Source: Pseudomonadota bacterium
Lineage (GTDB): Bacteria; Pseudomonadota; Gammaproteobacteria; Burkholderiales; Burkholderiaceae_D
Assembly: GCA_023409175.1 (NCBI GenBank)
Contig: JAEYIG010000174.1
Location: 1-8,911 of the forward strand
Direction of reading: 5' to 3'
Length of the DNA: 8,911 nt
Below, in pieces: positions 6,671 through 8,911 of the stretch. The notes below the pieces were generated by a model, which did no database searches, was not told the DNA's origin, and saw nothing but the letters and a program-made list of their open reading frames with translations. Positions within the stretch are counted from its first letter, which is position 1. The number at the start of each line of letters is the position of its first letter. A program made the translations under genes and the position numbers.

Positions 6671-8239
6671 TCAATAACGTTCGATCAGGTCGATTTCATC
6701 CCGTGTCAGTCCGAAAAGTTCATATACGAGATGGTCTATTTCATATTCGGCATGGGCAATATCTGCATTCAGCTCGAATACCTTTTTTCTCTCCTGATAG
6801 AAATAATCGTTCCATAACTGAATATCATCTTCCGCAATATCCGTATTGAAAGAGGCATTTATTTCAGAACGGAAAGCGTCAAATTCATGCGCAAACCAGT
6901 TGTGGAGTTTTGGCGTCAGTTTGGATGCCAGGCCTTCAGGAAGCAGGTTGAATGCAGTCATCCCGCGGAAATGTTTGACCAGATCATTTCGTGTCTGAAC
7001 CGTATCCTGACAGTAATCGGACAATTGCCCCATTCTCCCCCTGACCAGTCCGGAGGCATCCGGAATCGGCAGGTTTTCGATATGGCTGGCCGTCAGTTCA
7101 TATGTGTCATCGGGCTTTTTGACGGAATTCTGTCTGATCAGGTACCAGAAAAGGGAAGAGTTCAGCAGGGCGACAAGATAGTAATCGGACTCGGTTGTGT
7201 AAAAACCGTCCTTCCCGAACACGTCACCTGATTTGTCGATCGAAAAGGTCGGGTTGACCGATTCATTCGCAAAACCGAGTTTTTGCTGGAACATCTTTTC
7301 GGGATGGGCACCGGCATGTTGAAGCTCATACCATTTCTGATTGCCGGGACGTTTTTCCAGCTTGTCCCTGAATGCTTCAAGATGTTTTTTGATAGCCGGA
7401 TATCCGTCGATATTGTAGAGGTTTTCCGGTGTATAAATCAGCCAGAGGGAACGGTTGTCGGTTGCCCATTTGTCGATATCCTGTTTTTCGGCAAATGGTT
7501 TCAGGATGTCAGCCGAGCGGGCATCTTCTTCAATCAGCTTTGTTTTCGTCGCTTCATCGACGATGAAAGCCTCATCCAGTCCGGTTGTTACGCCATGATA
7601 CACGGCGCCATACATTTCCTTCAGAGTCGGATAGGTTCCCGTCAATTTATCGTGCAATATTTTTACGGCACTCTCATGCAACCATTTTGCCGTCTTGCCC
7701 GATGTCAGGCTGTCGGCGTTCATCAGCAGATAGAAACGTGTAAAGGCTACATCGTCTGACAGCAAGTCCGTCAGATTGAAACGTTCAAAGCTTTTCTCCT
7801 TGCGTGAAACGGGATAAAGCCTGATTTCGTTCAGATTGCTCAGCAGGTAATATCCGCTTTTCGATACTTCGTCGTTTTTCCATGCATTTTCGAGAAAGTT
7901 CTTTTCCTGATCGGAAGAAATGCCGAAACCATTGACAAGTTTGACGGCGGCAACCGTTTCGCCGGCGATCGTGTTTTTTATGAAAACATCAAAGAAACGG
8001 TCGGACGCGGTATTCAGTTCAATGGCTTTCGTATCATATCCGAGCAGCTTTTCAAGAATGTCGTGAACGAATGCAGAACTCTGGGCAGCATTGTCTTTTT
8101 TCCTGAGTTCATCAAGTCCCTTTATCCATCCTTCAAGAACCGTCTTGGGTGGGACGATGTTGGAGGAGGATTTTAATTCGTTCTCAAGAATCTCCATATG
8201 GAAAAGAGAATTGTCCGAATGATTGTCTTTGTTTTCCAT
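6671..8239 (-). CDS. Type IIG restriction-modification-like protein without a methyltransferase core; TaqI-like specificity domain
   Basis: A 522-residue protein that resembles the two ends of type IIG (Eco57I/TaqI-like) enzymes. Residues about 31-172 match their N-terminal nuclease region in layout: W-I-x-G-L-D-E-L-R-K at 38-47, A-F-V-H-D-I-L-E-K-L-L-G-Y at 56-68, S-N-L-N-E-I-R-L-Y at 134-142, and L-T-D-L-L then R-F-Y-L-L at 156-172. Residues about 205-395 match the target-recognition domain: Y-H-G-V-T-T-G-L-D-E-A-F-I at 214-226, I-L-K-P-F at 245-249, L-W-L-I-Y-T at 265-270, Y-P-A-I-K-K-H-L at 280-287, L-L-N-S-S-L at 358-363 and E-N-L-P-I-P at 388-393. The usual helical tail with Y-E-I-D-H-L-V-Y-E-L-F-G-L follows at 499-511. 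Between the two parts there is no room for the N6-adenine methyltransferase domain, and no NPPY-type or SAM-binding motif occurs anywhere. It could bind DNA but not methylate it. It has only a weak ribosome site and no visible partner gene. Confidence 0.75.
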   Translation of the reverse strand: MENKDNHSDNSLFHMEILENELKSSSNIVPPKTVLEGWIKGLDELRKKDNAAQSSAFVHDILEKLLGYDTKAIELNTASDRFFDVFIKNTIAGETVAAVKLVNGFGISSDQEKNFLENAWKNDEVSKSGYYLLSNLNEIRLYPVSRKEKSFERFNLTDLLSDDVAFTRFYLLMNADSLTSGKTAKWLHESAVKILHDKLTGTYPTLKEMYGAVYHGVTTGLDEAFIVDEATKTKLIEEDARSADILKPFAEKQDIDKWATDNRSLWLIYTPENLYNIDGYPAIKKHLEAFRDKLEKRPGNQKWYELQHAGAHPEKMFQQKLGFANESVNPTFSIDKSGDVFGKDGFYTTESDYYLVALLNSSLFWYLIRQNSVKKPDDTYELTASHIENLPIPDASGLVRGRMGQLSDYCQDTVQTRNDLVKHFRGMTAFNLLPEGLASKLTPKLHNWFAHEFDAFRSEINASFNTDIAEDDIQLWNDYFYQERKKVFELNADIAHAEYEIDHLVYELFGLTRDEIDLIERY

Positions 8240-8340
8240 CGATTTATCTCATAAAAAAAGAAAGTTGGACGAACTAGTCAAAACCACAAGTTTAATCGTT
8301 CGACGCTTAAAAAAACAATATATAAAAAGCAATTGTACAA
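8240..8340 (-). promoter_or_regulatory. AT-rich upstream region of the type IIG-like gene
   Basis: This is the most AT-rich stretch of the window and lies directly before the start of the - strand type IIG-like gene. It contains a TATATT-like box on the - strand (8317-8322), but no -35 box at a normal distance: TTGTAC at 8335-8340 is only 12 bases away. An imperfect dyad lies at 8291-8311. The promoter is expected somewhere here, but its exact position is not supported. Confidence 0.3.
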
Positions 8341-8414
8341 AGATTAATGGAAGAAAAACTGATTTAAATTGATTGGACTTTCAACAGGGAACAAGAGCGG
8401 AGAGAAGAACCTGG

Positions 8415-8442
8415 AAAAAAGGCCTTTACATCGTAAAGGCCT
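8415..8442 (-). terminator. Rho-independent terminator of the dsbA-like gene
   Basis: Bases 8420-8429 and 8433-8442 form a perfect 10-bp inverted repeat (AGGCCTTTAC and its complement) with a three-base loop. Read on the - strand, the stem is followed by a T run (8420 down to 8415). It starts about 38 bases after the stop of the dsbA-like gene, the right place and direction for its terminator. Confidence 0.88.
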
Positions 8443-8479
8443 CGGGAAATATGAGTACAGAAGGGAGAGGTGAAATTTC

Positions 8480-8911
8480 CTATTTTGTCCTTTTTGCCCC
8501 TTTTCTGGTTGCCGCTTTTTCCTTTTGGGCCTTTGCCACAAGAGCATCCATGACTTTCAGCGTCTGGACATGCATTTCCTGTTCTGTCAGGTCCATCTGG
8601 TTCCCGGAGCTGACGATCGCGGGAGAAGTGAGATATTTCCCGTCGATAATGATCATGGGGACACCCTCGATTTCGTAGGTGGATTGCATCTCAACCGCTT
8701 TGTTGCCCAGCATCCTGACATAGAAAGAATTGTACATTTCCGCAAATTTCTTCCGGTCGATCCCGTTTTTTTCGACAAAATTGAAAATCTGTTCATCCGT
8801 TCTCAGATTGACGCGCTGTACCTGGACGGCTTCAAAAATCTTGTGATGAAGTTCATTGGTCAATTCATCCATTGCCGACAGGGTATAAAACATTCTTTGG
8901 TGCGGTTCCAT
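8480..8911 (-). CDS. dsbA: DsbA-type thiol:disulfide interchange protein, C-terminal part (cut by window end)
   Basis: Periplasmic oxidant that places disulfide bonds into exported proteins. Only the last 143 residues are visible; the signal peptide and the C-x-x-C active site would lie beyond 8911, and the Met at the edge is most likely internal. The visible part matches the helical insert and the second half of the thioredoxin fold: P-H-Q-R-M-F-Y-T-L-S-A-M near the start, L-H-H-K-I-F-E-A at 21-28, F-A-E-M-Y-N-S-F at 56-63, then Y-E-I-E-G-V-P-M-I-I-I-D-G-K-Y at 79-93. Pro85 is the cis-proline opposite the active site; the residue after it is Met, where Thr is common. The tail is rich in Lys and Arg. 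Stop is TAG (8480-8482 on the complementary strand). Family assignment is good; the exact DsbA subtype cannot be settled without the active site. Confidence 0.88.
   Translation of the reverse strand: MEPHQRMFYTLSAMDELTNELHHKIFEAVQVQRVNLRTDEQIFNFVEKNGIDRKKFAEMYNSFYVRMLGNKAVEMQSTYEIEGVPMIIIDGKYLTSPAIVSSGNQMDLTEQEMHVQTLKVMDALVAKAQKEKAATRKGAKRTK

Noticed and set aside
7283..7759. Open frame on the + strand of 158 codons
   Set aside because: It is antisense to the target-recognition part of the type IIG-like gene, which has clear motifs; the Cys/Phe-rich translation is typical of a shadow frame.
8240..8479. CRISPR array, tRNA or small RNA gene in the intergenic gap
   Set aside because: No repeated units or cloverleaf pattern is visible; the only strong structure is the dsbA-side terminator.

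Overview
The window is bacterial chromosome, most likely from a betaproteobacterium of the Burkholderiales. The protein style and base composition near half G+C would suit Oxalobacteraceae (Oxalobacter-like), but this placement rests on the look of the proteins and gene order, not on a marker gene. Coding density is high. Bases 1-6642 are all on the + strand and 6671-8911 all on the - strand, so two gene sets converge at about 6640.

Left part (1-2678): the tail of an MCE-type lipid transport operon. It holds the end of an MlaE-family permease, its ATPase, an inner-membrane-anchored MlaD-like substrate-binding protein, and a PqiC-like outer-membrane lipoprotein. The first three genes overlap one another. 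Together they should form an envelope-spanning lipid transporter.

Middle (2679-3453): a gap with a possible promoter, then a small alpha/beta hydrolase with a complete Ser-Asp-His triad.

Lipoate block (3499-6642): a DacA/PBP5-like protein, then ybeD, lipB and lipA. This is the order known from E. coli (dacA-ybeD-lipB-lipA). LipB moves octanoate from acyl-carrier protein to target proteins and LipA inserts the two sulfurs, so the last genes form the lipoate-making pathway. The striking point is that the DacA-like protein keeps its fold, signal peptide, C-terminal domain and membrane-anchor helix but has lost all three catalytic motifs (SxxK, SxN, KTG). A perfect 20-bp hairpin that includes the last lipA codons ends the block.

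Right part (- strand): an orphan protein resembling a type IIG restriction-modification enzyme from which the whole methyltransferase core is missing, leaving a nuclease-like N-terminus joined to a TaqI-like target-recognition domain. After an AT-rich gap and a clear terminator comes the C-terminal part of a DsbA-type thiol:disulfide oxidoreductase, cut by the window edge.

The two most unusual objects are the apparent pseudo-carboxypeptidase and the methyltransferase-less type IIG-like protein.
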